Positions 1 to 6,426 of a DNA stretch of 64,000 nucleotides are shown here, piece after piece. The translations under genes were made by a program, and so were the position numbers. Each line of letters opens with the position of its first letter. Positions within the stretch are counted from its first letter, which is position 1. Origin of the DNA: Chryseobacterium carnipullorum (GTDB taxonomy: Bacteria > Bacteroidota > Bacteroidia > Flavobacteriales > Weeksellaceae); NCBI RefSeq assembly GCF_900142785.1, contig NZ_FRCD01000006.1, positions 1-64,000 of the forward strand, in the 5' to 3' direction. Under the pieces are notes generated by a model that saw nothing but the letters and a program-made list of their open reading frames with translations, did not search any database and was not told the DNA's origin.

Positions 1-70
1 TAATAAAAAGTTATTTCCGTAAAATTTTTTGAGCTCTAAGGGCTCAAAATTTTCCAGAATAACTTTTCAA
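1..70. terminator. Nested inverted repeat, possible terminator
   Basis: Outer arms AAAAGTTATT (6-15) and AATAACTTTT (58-67) enclose inner arms TTTTGAGC (27-34) and GCTCAAAA (42-49). It sits downstream of the minus-strand ssb/HRDC pair and at the window edge, so it could end that unit or one entering from the left. No clean U-tract follows on the minus strand, so the terminator role is inferred. Confidence 0.4.
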
Positions 71-140
71 CTTACACAGTTAGTGAGACACTGCCAATCT
101 TCCCCGGCTTTCGATGCATTATCAGTATTGGTCTGGGAAA

Positions 141-596
141 TCAGACGCTTTCCAGGATTTCCAGGATCTCTTCACCATAATTTTCAATCTTATGTTTTCC
201 GAAACCTTTGATGTCAAGCAGCTCTTCTTTTTTCACGGGCTTGTATTTGGCTACAGACATGAGTTCTTTATTGCTCGCGATAAAATATGTGGGGAGATTC
301 TGTTCTTTCGCCTTCTCTGATCTCCAGTATTTCAGGGCATCTAAAATTTTTTCCTCATCGGAGTTTAAAACGTCATTATCTGCAGAGTACTTTACTGCCT
401 TTGGTTCTTTCACTATACTTTTAGCCGCTTTGGGCTTTTCAAAATACAGGACAACAGACCAATAAGATTCATCATTTACAAAAGCGGTTTCCACTTTTAT
501 AATTTCGTTCACTTCCAGAAATTGATCAAGCATTTTCTGATCTTTGTAGAGAAATTCTTCGGGAAGTCTGATTTTAAAAACTTTTACTTTCATCAT
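141..596 (-). CDS. HRDC domain-containing protein
   Basis: A 151-residue protein. Residues about 78-151 look like an HRDC domain, the helical nucleic-acid-binding module of RecQ and RNase D: an aspartate/glutamate-rich start, a lysine-rich middle, a PTYFIAS stretch, then the LLDIKGFGKHKIENYGEEIL helix-hairpin-like end. The N-terminal 77 residues (MKVKVFKIRLPEEF onward) resemble no catalytic domain that I recognise. There is no helicase or nuclease motif, so it is a stand-alone HRDC protein that probably binds DNA or RNA. The start is 14 bp after the ssb stop on the same strand, so the two probably share a transcript. A full-length RecQ lies elsewhere in the window (51485-53689). Confidence 0.8.
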   Translation of the reverse strand: MMKVKVFKIRLPEEFLYKDQKMLDQFLEVNEIIKVETAFVNDESYWSVVLYFEKPKAAKSIVKEPKAVKYSADNDVLNSDEEKILDALKYWRSEKAKEQNLPTYFIASNKELMSVAKYKPVKKEELLDIKGFGKHKIENYGEEILEILESV

Positions 597-610
597 TTGT
601 GTTTTTAGTA

Positions 611-943
611 TTATTTACCTCCCAAAAGAAGAATTTCATCAACTCTGATCTCTGTAATATATCGCTTCACGCCATCTTTATCATCATACGATCTGTACGT
701 AAGCTTTCCTTCAATAGCAATTTCTTTTCCTTTAGGTACAAATTTTTGAAGGATCTCAGCTACTTTTCCAAAAGCAATCAGGTTGTGCCATTGTGTTTCT
801 TCTACTTTTTCACCTTTGGCATTGGTGTAATGATCGCTGGTTGCCAGAGACACACTGGCTTTTACGTTTCCGCTTTCGAAGTTTACGGTTTCAACTTCTT
901 TTCCTGTATAACCAATTAATGTTACTTTGTTTTTTAGTGACAT
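611..943 (-). CDS. ssb: Single-stranded DNA-binding protein, short form
   Basis: A 110-residue OB-fold protein of the bacterial SSB family, which coats single-stranded DNA in replication and repair. The N-terminal LKNKVTLIGYTGKEVE, the TQWHNLIAFGKVAE strand and the KGKEIAIEGKLTYRSY segment are family hallmarks. It is shorter than typical SSBs and ends in EILLLGGK, without the flexible linker and acidic tail (usually ending DDIPF) that recruits partner proteins. It is therefore probably an accessory paralogue, or one specialised in coating, with the main ssb elsewhere in the genome. The HRDC gene follows 14 bp downstream. Confidence 0.9.
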   Translation of the reverse strand: MSLKNKVTLIGYTGKEVETVNFESGNVKASVSLATSDHYTNAKGEKVEETQWHNLIAFGKVAEILQKFVPKGKEIAIEGKLTYRSYDDKDGVKRYITEIRVDEILLLGGK

Positions 944-1292
944 AGCTTTAAAATTTTTAAGATTAATAATTCAGATAAGAGACGTTCACTGTGTTTCTCA
1001 AATCTCTGTTGCAAAGATTGTCATGTTGAAGGATCTTAATCGGTTATAAACTATTTAAATTCGCTTGTAGTCGTTTGTAAATGGATAGTGAAATTTTTAA
1101 AATACTCGTTTTATTACATTTTATTTACTTAAGAAACTTTTATCCATTTTTAGATTGAAAATATCATCAAGGAAAACCACCTTACAACATAAATTTTATT
1201 ACTGCTCAAAAGACATTAAAAATCTAATTGTTGCAGGCGATTTTTTTTCTGTAAAAGTTAATTTTTTTTGCAAATTTGTAAAAATGTCTGAT
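944..1292. other. Intergenic region between ssb and the truncated XRE gene
   Basis: About 350 bp without a gene. It must hold the ssb promoter (minus strand), though I see no perfect TAnnTTTG box. Its right half holds the first copy of the 67-bp direct repeat (1158-1224) and then a T-rich leader ahead of the truncated regulator. I see no RNA gene. Confidence 0.5.
1158..1224 (+). repeat. 67-bp direct repeat, copy 1 (island left edge)
   Basis: The 67 bases match 19101-19167 at 64 of 67 positions in the same orientation, with the three mismatches spread out (G/A, T/C, T/C). The match starts at AAAATATCATCAA and ends at GACATTAAAAATC; outside it the two loci diverge. The two copies bracket the Rhs island, so they could be recombination or insertion endpoints, or two copies of a small dispersed element. 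Confidence 0.85.
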
Positions 1293-1460
1293 ATGCAAAA
1301 AGAAAAGTTACGTACAGTAAGGAAGAGAAAAGGGTATACACAACAACAGATCGCTGATATTCTTGCGACCGATGTATCTAATTATAGCTGGAAGGAAAGT
1401 GACGACGTGAAGATTACACACAGGGAATTGGACAAAATTTCTACTTTTTTCCTGATGTAA
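1293..1460 (+). pseudogene. Truncated XRE-family regulator
   Basis: The 55-residue product is a clear homologue of the N-terminal half of the intact XRE regulator at 29894-30274. Both begin MQKEKLRTVRKRKGYTQQQI and share ADILATDVSNYS. The frame is lost at STFFLM, just after the helix-turn-helix, so the C-terminal coiled coil is missing. The start at 1293 is chosen by that alignment, although the frame is open further upstream. It lies 68 bp after the direct repeat and on the opposite strand to the island genes, so it looks like a decayed duplicate caught at the island edge. Confidence 0.8.
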
Positions 1461-1498
1461 AACAAAATTAGAAAATATTTTCTAAGGAGATTCGAAAT

Positions 1499-1732
1499 TT
1501 ATGTCTTATCCAAAAAATTAATGAAGTCTTCATTGAACGGATTTGGATCTTCATCCTTGTATAATAAACTGATATAATACATAATTTTTAATTCTTTGTA
1601 ATTAAAATTTTCTTTTATTAAAACAAAAGCTTTGTATTTTGCAATTTTTTTTTCAATAAAAATATTTACAATATCTTCTAAACTAATATCATTATTTTTT
1701 TTAATATCTGAAATAAACTCTAAATTTTCCAT
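1499..1732 (-). CDS. Small hypothetical protein, candidate immunity protein
   Basis: A 77-residue, acidic, helix-prone cytoplasmic protein with no signal peptide and no family I recognise. It starts 12 bp after the stop of the orphan toxin-tip gene (1745-2317) on the same strand. In Rhs and other polymorphic-toxin loci the gene right behind the tip normally encodes its cognate immunity protein, so that role is inferred from position alone. The DNA is very AT-rich, like other immunity-type genes in this island. It is the last gene of the minus-strand array before the truncated regulator. Confidence 0.6.
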   Translation of the reverse strand: MENLEFISDIKKNNDISLEDIVNIFIEKKIAKYKAFVLIKENFNYKELKIMYYISLLYKDEDPNPFNEDFINFLDKT

Positions 1733-1744
1733 ACTATTAATTTA

Positions 1745-2317
1745 TTAGAGTTTATATGTTTTTGAACTCTGTGTTCTCCCTGTTGCTGAACCTGTTGCTC
1801 TCTTGTTATAGTAGCGTATAGTCTTAAACCCTTTACCCTTAGCCCATTTTTCAATATAACTCCTATATTGACCAATCCCCACATTATTTTTATACATAGA
1901 ATATGCCTCTTTTAAGCCAATTTTTCCGGCCCAAAAATCCTTTGGAAGAATATCAACTTGAAAATCCAAATGAGTTCCATCTGGTTCTAGTTTCCCAGCT
2001 ACTATCATATCTGGAGTGCCATTATCTTTATATCCTTTAAAAGAAAACATAGCATGATCTCCCATAACTTCAACTTCGCCATTAAGATCTAAAATTTCTT
2101 GATAATGCGCAGAAGATGAATATGGTTTTCTTGGTCCTTTCCCTGCATTCACCGGAAAAAGCCCTTCAGCAGCAACCATAGCTGCCGCTTCTCCGGCCAT
2201 TCCTAAAACTCCCCAGTTATTCTCGGCTTCCCTTATGGCCTGAACAGCACCATATTGTACGCCTTCATGATTTAGTTTTAAATTTTTGATAACCTTATTA
2301 TAAATGAAGGCCTTCAT
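1745..2317 (-). CDS. Orphan Rhs-type C-terminal toxin tip, unknown activity
   Basis: A 190-residue protein without signal peptide or membrane segment. It reads as a toxin tip severed from an Rhs protein: upstream DNA on the same strand still encodes a damaged Rhs core (SVDSLSEIANSPYTYVWNDP) that ends KGMG and a stop about 10 bases before this start. The N-terminus is alanine-rich (GMAGEAAAMVAAEGLFPV). The C-terminal half has FQVDILPKDFW, a lysine/aromatic stretch and a final RATGSATGRTQSSKTYKL. I do not recognise the catalytic family. Whether the tip is still translated from its internal ATG is unknown. The 77-aa gene downstream is the likely immunity partner. Confidence 0.65.
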   Translation of the reverse strand: MKAFIYNKVIKNLKLNHEGVQYGAVQAIREAENNWGVLGMAGEAAAMVAAEGLFPVNAGKGPRKPYSSSAHYQEILDLNGEVEVMGDHAMFSFKGYKDNGTPDMIVAGKLEPDGTHLDFQVDILPKDFWAGKIGLKEAYSMYKNNVGIGQYRSYIEKWAKGKGFKTIRYYNKRATGSATGRTQSSKTYKL

Positions 2318-2319
2318 AT

Positions 2320-2570
2320 GTTTCCTTATCCCATCCCCTTACCAAAACCAAACCTTGAAAAGTTAACAGGATCGTTCCAAACATAAGTATATGGAGAGTT
2401 TGCTATTTCTGATAAAGAATCTACACTCAGCTGGAAACTTGGTTTAGAATCGTGGGATTTTATGTTAAAAAACAGATCAAAGCACCTCATCTATCGGGGG
2501 CGTATCTGAAAACTTTTGTCAGTTATGAGATTCTTTAGAATCGTAATATTTTGCGACGTAATAGCAATAC
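2320..2570 (-). pseudogene. Degraded Rhs core fragment
   Basis: Minus-strand translation gives YYVAKYYDSKES (about 2526-2561) and, after about 65 bases of unrelated DNA, DSKPSFQLSVDSLSEIA then NSPYTYVWNDPVNF (2355-2450). These match the Rhs core of the intact 3496-residue protein (YYYGARYYDPKRSFWLSVDPL, then NSPYAYVWNDPVNF). The fragment then reads SRFGFGKGMG and stops, just before the orphan tip at 2317. It is what remains of an older Rhs 3' end. Confidence 0.8.
2359..2439 (-). repeat. 81-bp Rhs-core direct repeat, copy A
   Basis: Aligns without gaps to 7312-7392 inside the intact Rhs gene, including an identical stretch over AAAGTTAACAGGATCG and on through CAAACATAAG. This is the core sequence just upstream of the tip junction. 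Same orientation in both copies, so recombination between them would exchange the tip. Confidence 0.8.
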
Positions 2571-2826
2571 ATCTATCGACACGAGCAAGATACTCGCGCC
2601 AGCGGGGTGCTCCTTGCCCTAAAGATTTTACAGCTCTGTCTGCTACAACTTCACAACCATTCTGGATGAAATTTAAACTTTTTACTTAGCCAATGTAAAC
2701 AATCTTTATCCACCAAAATTCTTTTCTCAGAAACATAATAATTATACTTGTCTTGTACCTCAAAATGATGGACTTAAAAAAATAAGGAAAGGAGTAGTTT
2801 TAATACTACTGTCTAATGTTTTAAAT
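2571..2826. other. Gene-free stretch with a GC-rich patch
   Basis: No supported gene. Positions about 2576-2632 are clearly GC-richer than the surroundings and contain short inverted repeats (CGAG at 2582 with CTCG at 2593; AGC at 2601 with GCT at 2609). The remainder is AT-rich and probably decayed coding sequence from a lost tip or immunity gene, but no frame stays open. Confidence 0.4.
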
Positions 2827-3153
2827 TTAAATTAATACATAATTTTTAAAATCATAACTTTCAAAAAATTCTTCTAAAATACCTAAAAATTTTTCTATTT
2901 TTTCGGTTTCAGATAAATCTTTATTAATGTGTTCAAACTGCGCAAACCAAACCATATTAGGAACTTTAAAAATTACCCGTTGTTGATACCATCTTGAAAT
3001 CTCTCTTTCCAAGTCTAGTTTATAGAAAAGATTTATACTATAAATAAAGCCTTCAAAGTATACAATGTAACTATAAAAAGTATTATCATACCAAAAATAC
3101 ATTTTTGGTCTAAGTCTGATATGTTTTATAATATCTAATATTTCATTTACCAT
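2827..3153 (-). CDS. Hypothetical protein, candidate immunity protein
   Basis: A 108-residue protein beginning MVNEILDIIKHIRLRPKMYF. An I-R-x-R-P-x-M-Y-F/L opening is seen in small proteins next to polymorphic toxins, here recalled and not checked. The body is aromatic-rich (FYSYIVYFEGFIYSINLFY), with no signal peptide. The ATG overlaps the end of the DUF5958-like gene by 7 bp, so the two are translationally coupled. It could be a second immunity gene kept from an earlier tip. No function can be assigned from the sequence. Confidence 0.6.
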   Translation of the reverse strand: MVNEILDIIKHIRLRPKMYFWYDNTFYSYIVYFEGFIYSINLFYKLDLEREISRWYQQRVIFKVPNMVWFAQFEHINKDLSETEKIEKFLGILEEFFESYDFKNYVLI

Positions 3154-3542
3154 ATAATATTATGCCATTCGTGATTACAGTTATTTTTACAAATATTTTC
3201 TCTTCTCCACGTATCACTTGCTTTAAAAACATATAACATTACCATAAAAGACTTTTTATATTCATTCATTGGCAAGTTTAATATCTTTCTGATAGCATTG
3301 TTTATATCATTATTTTTTAAAATTGAAGCAGCACTAGATTTTTTTAAGAATCTCGGCAAGGATTCTATACAATCATTAACTATTAGAGGTTGAGGTGCAG
3401 ATTGCATCATCAGAAAAGCTATTCTATTTAAAATCTCACATACATCATCATTTTTAGTAAAAATTTCATAAAAATTTATTATTTCTTCCAAGCTTACTTT
3501 ATCTTGTGCAAAAGCATTTGCGTAATAATCAATATTCTCCAT
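3147..3542 (-). CDS. DUF5958-like protein, likely immunity protein
   Basis: A 131-residue protein with the DUF5958 pattern as I recall it: an N-terminal helical region, a conserved MMQSAPQ segment near residue 46 and a C-terminal RRENICKNNCNHEWHNI with paired cysteines and histidines. It has no signal peptide, so it acts in the cytoplasm. It starts 2 bp after the stop of the nucleotidyltransferase-like tip gene, the position expected for a cognate immunity protein. The CxxxC...HEWH cluster could bind zinc. The immunity role is inferred from position; the family assignment is moderately sure. Confidence 0.65.
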   Translation of the reverse strand: MENIDYYANAFAQDKVSLEEIINFYEIFTKNDDVCEILNRIAFLMMQSAPQPLIVNDCIESLPRFLKKSSAASILKNNDINNAIRKILNLPMNEYKKSFMVMLYVFKASDTWRRENICKNNCNHEWHNIIW

Positions 3543-3544
3543 TA

Positions 3545-3934
3545 TTAATTTCTAAAAGGTTTAAAAGTGATATGTGCTTCATCTTTCTTAATAGTGCCTT
3601 TCCATATTTCAAGTCTAGCTCTTCCTAGGTCCCCTCTGGACAATTCACTTTTAGGAAGTCTAAATCTCATATCATGTAGCATTTTCGGTTTTATTTCATT
3701 GACAATACAATCCCAATCAGAACCATAACCAGCTGATCCTCTGGCTATAATGCCTATAACTACAATTTCAACATTCCATTTATTTGCCGCTCTTTGAATT
3801 TGCTCCCTTTGTATTAAAGGAGTATTCTCTACATTTGCTCCTCCACCTGCATAAGCATTAACAAAAGATGTTTCATTTAACGTAGGTACTGATCCAGTAA
3901 TTGGAGTTCGCTGTTCTGCTGCAAATGTAACCAA
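3545..3934 (-). CDS. Orphan nucleotidyltransferase-like toxin tip
   Basis: A 129-residue open frame from a TTG codon; the frame stays open upstream to the edge of the IS element, so this is probably the 3' end of a longer gene cut off by the insertion. The segment VVIGIIARGSAGYGSDWDCI fits the core of the minimal nucleotidyltransferase fold, in which G-S is followed by two metal-binding aspartates (D-x-D). The DWD pair is present, but the canonical GS appears as GI, so activity may be altered. A glycine-rich AYAGGGANVENTPLI linker precedes it. The DUF5958-like gene follows at once. A nucleotidyl-transferring toxin is inferred. Confidence 0.6.
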   Translation of the reverse strand: MVTFAAEQRTPITGSVPTLNETSFVNAYAGGGANVENTPLIQREQIQRAANKWNVEIVVIGIIARGSAGYGSDWDCIVNEIKPKMLHDMRFRLPKSELSRGDLGRARLEIWKGTIKKDEAHITFKPFRN

Positions 3935-3985
3935 ATCAGCGGCAAGCCCGCAAGGAACACAAATTCTACTGTAATCTCACCCACT

Positions 3986-4882
3986 TTAGGCACACTCAAA
4001 AGTAGAGTTTTTGGTTAATAATTTACTGTTGTCGTTGTTAAAATTTTGTTGGAATGTGGGAAACTCGTTGGCGTTAGCTTGGGCAAGTTTTCCATATTTC
4101 AACAAAAAATCCCTTGGCGTGAGGTATTGCAATGATTTGTGAGGACGCTCATTATTATACATCCACATCCAAATTTCCGAATAATGCCTCATCTGCCTGA
4201 TGTTCTCAAAAAGATAAACATCTAAAAATTCTGTCCGAAAAGTCCTGTTGAATCTTTCTACCAGAGAGTTTTGCGTAGGTTTTCCGGGCTGAATATAATG
4301 AAGGGCAATTTCATTCTTACCGCACCAGTCTTTTAGTTTTTCAGCAATAAACTCCGGACCGTTGTCAACTCTTATCTTTTCCGGTTTCCCACGCCAGTCG
4401 ATTAGTTGTTCCAGTTGTGAAACTACTCTTGCTGATGGCAAACTGGTATCGATGGTAATATTCAAAATTTCTCTGTTAAAATCATCAATAATATTAAGGC
4501 TTCTAACGCTTTTACCATTCTCCAAAGTATCATGCATAAAATCCATACTCCACGTTACATTGGGATAAATAGGTCGAAGCAAGGGCTCTTTCACCCTTGC
4601 CGGAAGCCGTTTCTTTCGTTTGTTTCTCAGATTCAGTTTCATCGATTTGTAAATCCTGTAAACCCGCTTGTGATTCCACCCGAAACCCAAATTTCTCAAA
4701 CGGTGGTGCATTGTCCAGAATCCCCAAGTCTGATGCTGTTCTGCGAGCAAAACCAGCTCCTCCCGAATCTTATCATCTTCATTGTTTTTCTTCTTCTTGT
4801 AATAAAATACCGAACTGTTCATGATAAAAAGTCTACACGCATTCCGAGTGCTTATTCCGTATTCTGATCCGGAATAAACCAC
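3986..4882 (-). CDS. IS3-family transposase, OrfB (DDE catalytic subunit)
   Basis: Residues 1-100 hold the HTH_21-like region (LAEQHQTWGFWTMHHRLR). The rve integrase core follows, with the first aspartate in TWSMDFMHD, the second in RVDNGPEF and the glutamate in NSLVERFNRTFR. This is a complete DDE triad. The listed start is a GTG; the functional protein is more likely an OrfAB fusion made by -1 frameshifting at the A6G run (4912-4918) at the end of orfA, since the -1 frame runs straight into this frame. All parts seem intact, so the element may still be mobile. Confidence 0.92.
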   Translation of the reverse strand: MVYSGSEYGISTRNACRLFIMNSSVFYYKKKKNNEDDKIREELVLLAEQHQTWGFWTMHHRLRNLGFGWNHKRVYRIYKSMKLNLRNKRKKRLPARVKEPLLRPIYPNVTWSMDFMHDTLENGKSVRSLNIIDDFNREILNITIDTSLPSARVVSQLEQLIDWRGKPEKIRVDNGPEFIAEKLKDWCGKNEIALHYIQPGKPTQNSLVERFNRTFRTEFLDVYLFENIRQMRHYSEIWMWMYNNERPHKSLQYLTPRDFLLKYGKLAQANANEFPTFQQNFNNDNSKLLTKNSTFECA

Positions 4883-4905
4883 CAGTTCCCGATTCTCGAA
4901 AGGTG

Positions 4906-5172
4906 TTAAAGCTTTTTTGCGATTACATCTTTCATCACGACATTTTCCAGGGTAAGTTCCGCTACGATTTTTTTGTACTGCGAAAGTTCCTTTTCCAGTT
5001 CTTTCATTTTTGAGAGTTGTTGCACATCCAAACCACCATATTTGCTCTTCCAGTTGTAAAATGTCGGCTCACTGATGCCGTGTTCCCGGCATATTTCATT
5101 CACTGTTTTACCTTGATTTTGTTGAGATAATATCTTAATGATCTGAACTTCTGAAAATTTACTGTTTTTCAT
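4906..5172 (-). CDS. IS3-family transposase, OrfA (DNA-binding subunit)
   Basis: An 88-residue protein with an N-terminal helix-turn-helix (KTVNEICREHGISEPTFYNW) that binds the terminal repeats, and a leucine-zipper-like C-terminal helix (LSKMKELEKELSQYKKIVAEL) for multimerisation. It ends AKKL at a TAA next to the slippery AAAAAAG (4912-4918, minus strand), the usual site for programmed frameshifting into orfB in IS3 elements. Confidence 0.92.
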   Translation of the reverse strand: MKNSKFSEVQIIKILSQQNQGKTVNEICREHGISEPTFYNWKSKYGGLDVQQLSKMKELEKELSQYKKIVAELTLENVVMKDVIAKKL

Positions 5173-5225
5173 AGTTTTCCAAATTTAAAAACTATATTTT
5201 TAAATGTTCCGGTTTTTGGGGAAGA

Positions 5226-5483
5226 TTACAGTGCTTTTATACTTTTCCTGGCTAATTGATAAGTATCATCATAATCAAAATGCATTTCTGATACTTTATA
5301 GAGAAAATGTACAGTTGATGGGTCTTTTAATTTATGCAATATTTGTACAATATCTTCATGCTTAAAATGCCAAGATTCTAAAATAACGCTGCATAACTCT
5401 TTTCTATACTCATAATTGTTAAGGTCACATGAATATATCAGAACTACTGCTTTTTCTATATCATTAGCGTCATTGTTTTTCAT
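5226..5483 (-). pseudogene. HEAT-repeat-like protein truncated by the IS
   Basis: The frame encodes 85 residues ending ...YQLARKSIKAL, and its stop TAA is supplied by the end of the IS element. The segment HEDIVQILHKLKDPSTVHFL and the following helix pair look like HEAT-type repeats, as found in some small proteins beside Rhs toxins. The natural protein probably continued with further repeats. The ATG overlaps the stop of the 46-residue ORF (ATGA), so translation was coupled. The missing 3' part is not found on the other side of the IS. An immunity role is a guess from position. Confidence 0.65.
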
Positions 5484-5620
5484 TGCTCTTTTATTAACTC
5501 TTTTATATACGTTTCATTTATACTCTTTTTTTTTTCCTTTTCATACTTTTTAATAAAAGATTCCCTGCTAATTTCATTTTTATAAAGGTTACTAATTATT
5601 GATCTTATGAAATTTTTCAT
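5480..5620 (-). CDS. 46-residue ORF coupled to the HEAT-like gene
   Basis: Begins MKNFIRSIISNLYKNEIS, is lysine- and glutamate-rich in the middle and ends KELIKEQ at a TGA that overlaps the ATG of the downstream frame. Translational coupling and the clean ATG support it as a gene or as the 5' piece of one. No family recognised. It could instead be the remnant of a longer toxin or immunity gene. Confidence 0.4.
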   Translation of the reverse strand: MKNFIRSIISNLYKNEISRESFIKKYEKEKKKSINETYIKELIKEQ

Positions 5621-5923
5621 TTTAATTTTATATTAATTAAAGATTACTTCTTGGTATTATTTGATATTTTTTAATTCCCGAATTAAATGTATTAAATACC
5701 TTGCCTCTCCCTAATCCAATACTTAATTGATTACCTTCAATCTTAAAGAAGGTATTGCCTTTTTCCTATCTTTTTCAACTAATGGTATATCAGTAATGGA
5801 TGAGTAAATGATTAATCTTTAACTCCTATTTTAGTAAGTCAAATGCGCTTCTCTCAATAGTTATTTTAAGTAAGACGTCATCATATCCTTTTGAGAGATT
5901 TTTTAATAGTTATTATCTGAAAT
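5621..5923 (-). pseudogene. Degraded toxin-tip remnants
   Basis: No intact frame, but protein-like stretches in different minus-strand frames. One reads LSKGYDDVLLKITIER then SAFDLLK and a stop (about 5830-5905). Another reads IIYSSITDIPLVEKDRK, and a shifted frame continues NTFFKIEGNQLSIGLGRG and VFNTFNSGIKKYQIIPRSNL before a TAA near 5640. The glycine-rich GLGRGKVFNTF ending resembles the tail of a secreted toxin domain. At least one frameshift separates the parts. Confidence 0.5.
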
Positions 5924-6421
5924 CTAATCAATTACTAAGTCCGGAAAAATATATAAAACCTTGCTTGTAAAACTATTTCCACATTTTTGACATGTAACTA
6001 TTTTGTTTTCGTCATTAATCATTTTTATTTTTTTTTCTTTTAGTTCGAAATTATTAGGATATACCAATACCGGATCAACAGATAAAGCACCTTTATATGT
6101 TTTTCCACAGTTAAAACATTTTAAATTATTTAAAAAATAAGTTTTAATTGATCTTTCAAAATCTATATCACGAAATGTATTATTTTCCACTTTAAAGTCT
6201 ATACATTGAATATCAATATTATCAATCCAAAATAAGTAGTCTAACATAAAGACATTCTTTTTATAATACTTAGTAAAAATCGGGCGACATACGTTTAATA
6301 ATTCATTAGAAGAGATATATCTTGTAGCGTCCTCTGAAACCAATATATTATCATTAATCTTATACTCAAAATTATCCCAATATATAAATTCTGTTTTTTC
6401 TGCCTTAATTAATTTAATCAT
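5924..6421 (-). CDS. Zinc-ribbon protein, candidate immunity to the Rhs tip
   Basis: A 165-residue cytoplasmic protein with two CxxC knuckles, CFNCGKTYKG and CQKCGNSF, which together should bind one zinc. The N-terminal 95 residues (EFIYWDNFEYKINDNIL onward) resemble nothing I know. It starts 5 bp after the stop of the 3496-residue Rhs protein on the same strand, the standard place for an immunity gene, so it is probably specific for the ADP-ribosyltransferase-like tip. The DNA is notably more AT-rich than the rhs gene. Function is inferred from position. Confidence 0.65.
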   Translation of the reverse strand: MIKLIKAEKTEFIYWDNFEYKINDNILVSEDATRYISSNELLNVCRPIFTKYYKKNVFMLDYLFWIDNIDIQCIDFKVENNTFRDIDFERSIKTYFLNNLKCFNCGKTYKGALSVDPVLVYPNNFELKEKKIKMINDENKIVTCQKCGNSFTSKVLYIFPDLVID

Positions 6422-6426
6422 TTTAA

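Larger units (their letters stand above)
3970..5230 (-). mobile_element. IS3-family insertion sequence, 1261 bp
   Basis: Two overlapping transposase frames lie between imperfect inverted repeats of about 25 bp: plus-strand TGTAATCTCACCCAC at 3970 against TGTAATCTTCCCCAA read inward from 5230. Size, gene order and the A6G slippery run are typical of IS3. The flanks show no evident target duplication (left ...TTCTAC, right GTGCTT), and they belong to different genes. Matching ACTG bases extend the repeat slightly outward. Confidence 0.9.

Noticed and set aside
1155..1292. Upstream extension of the truncated XRE frame
   Set aside because: Homology to the intact regulator begins at 1293, and the extension lies over the direct repeat.
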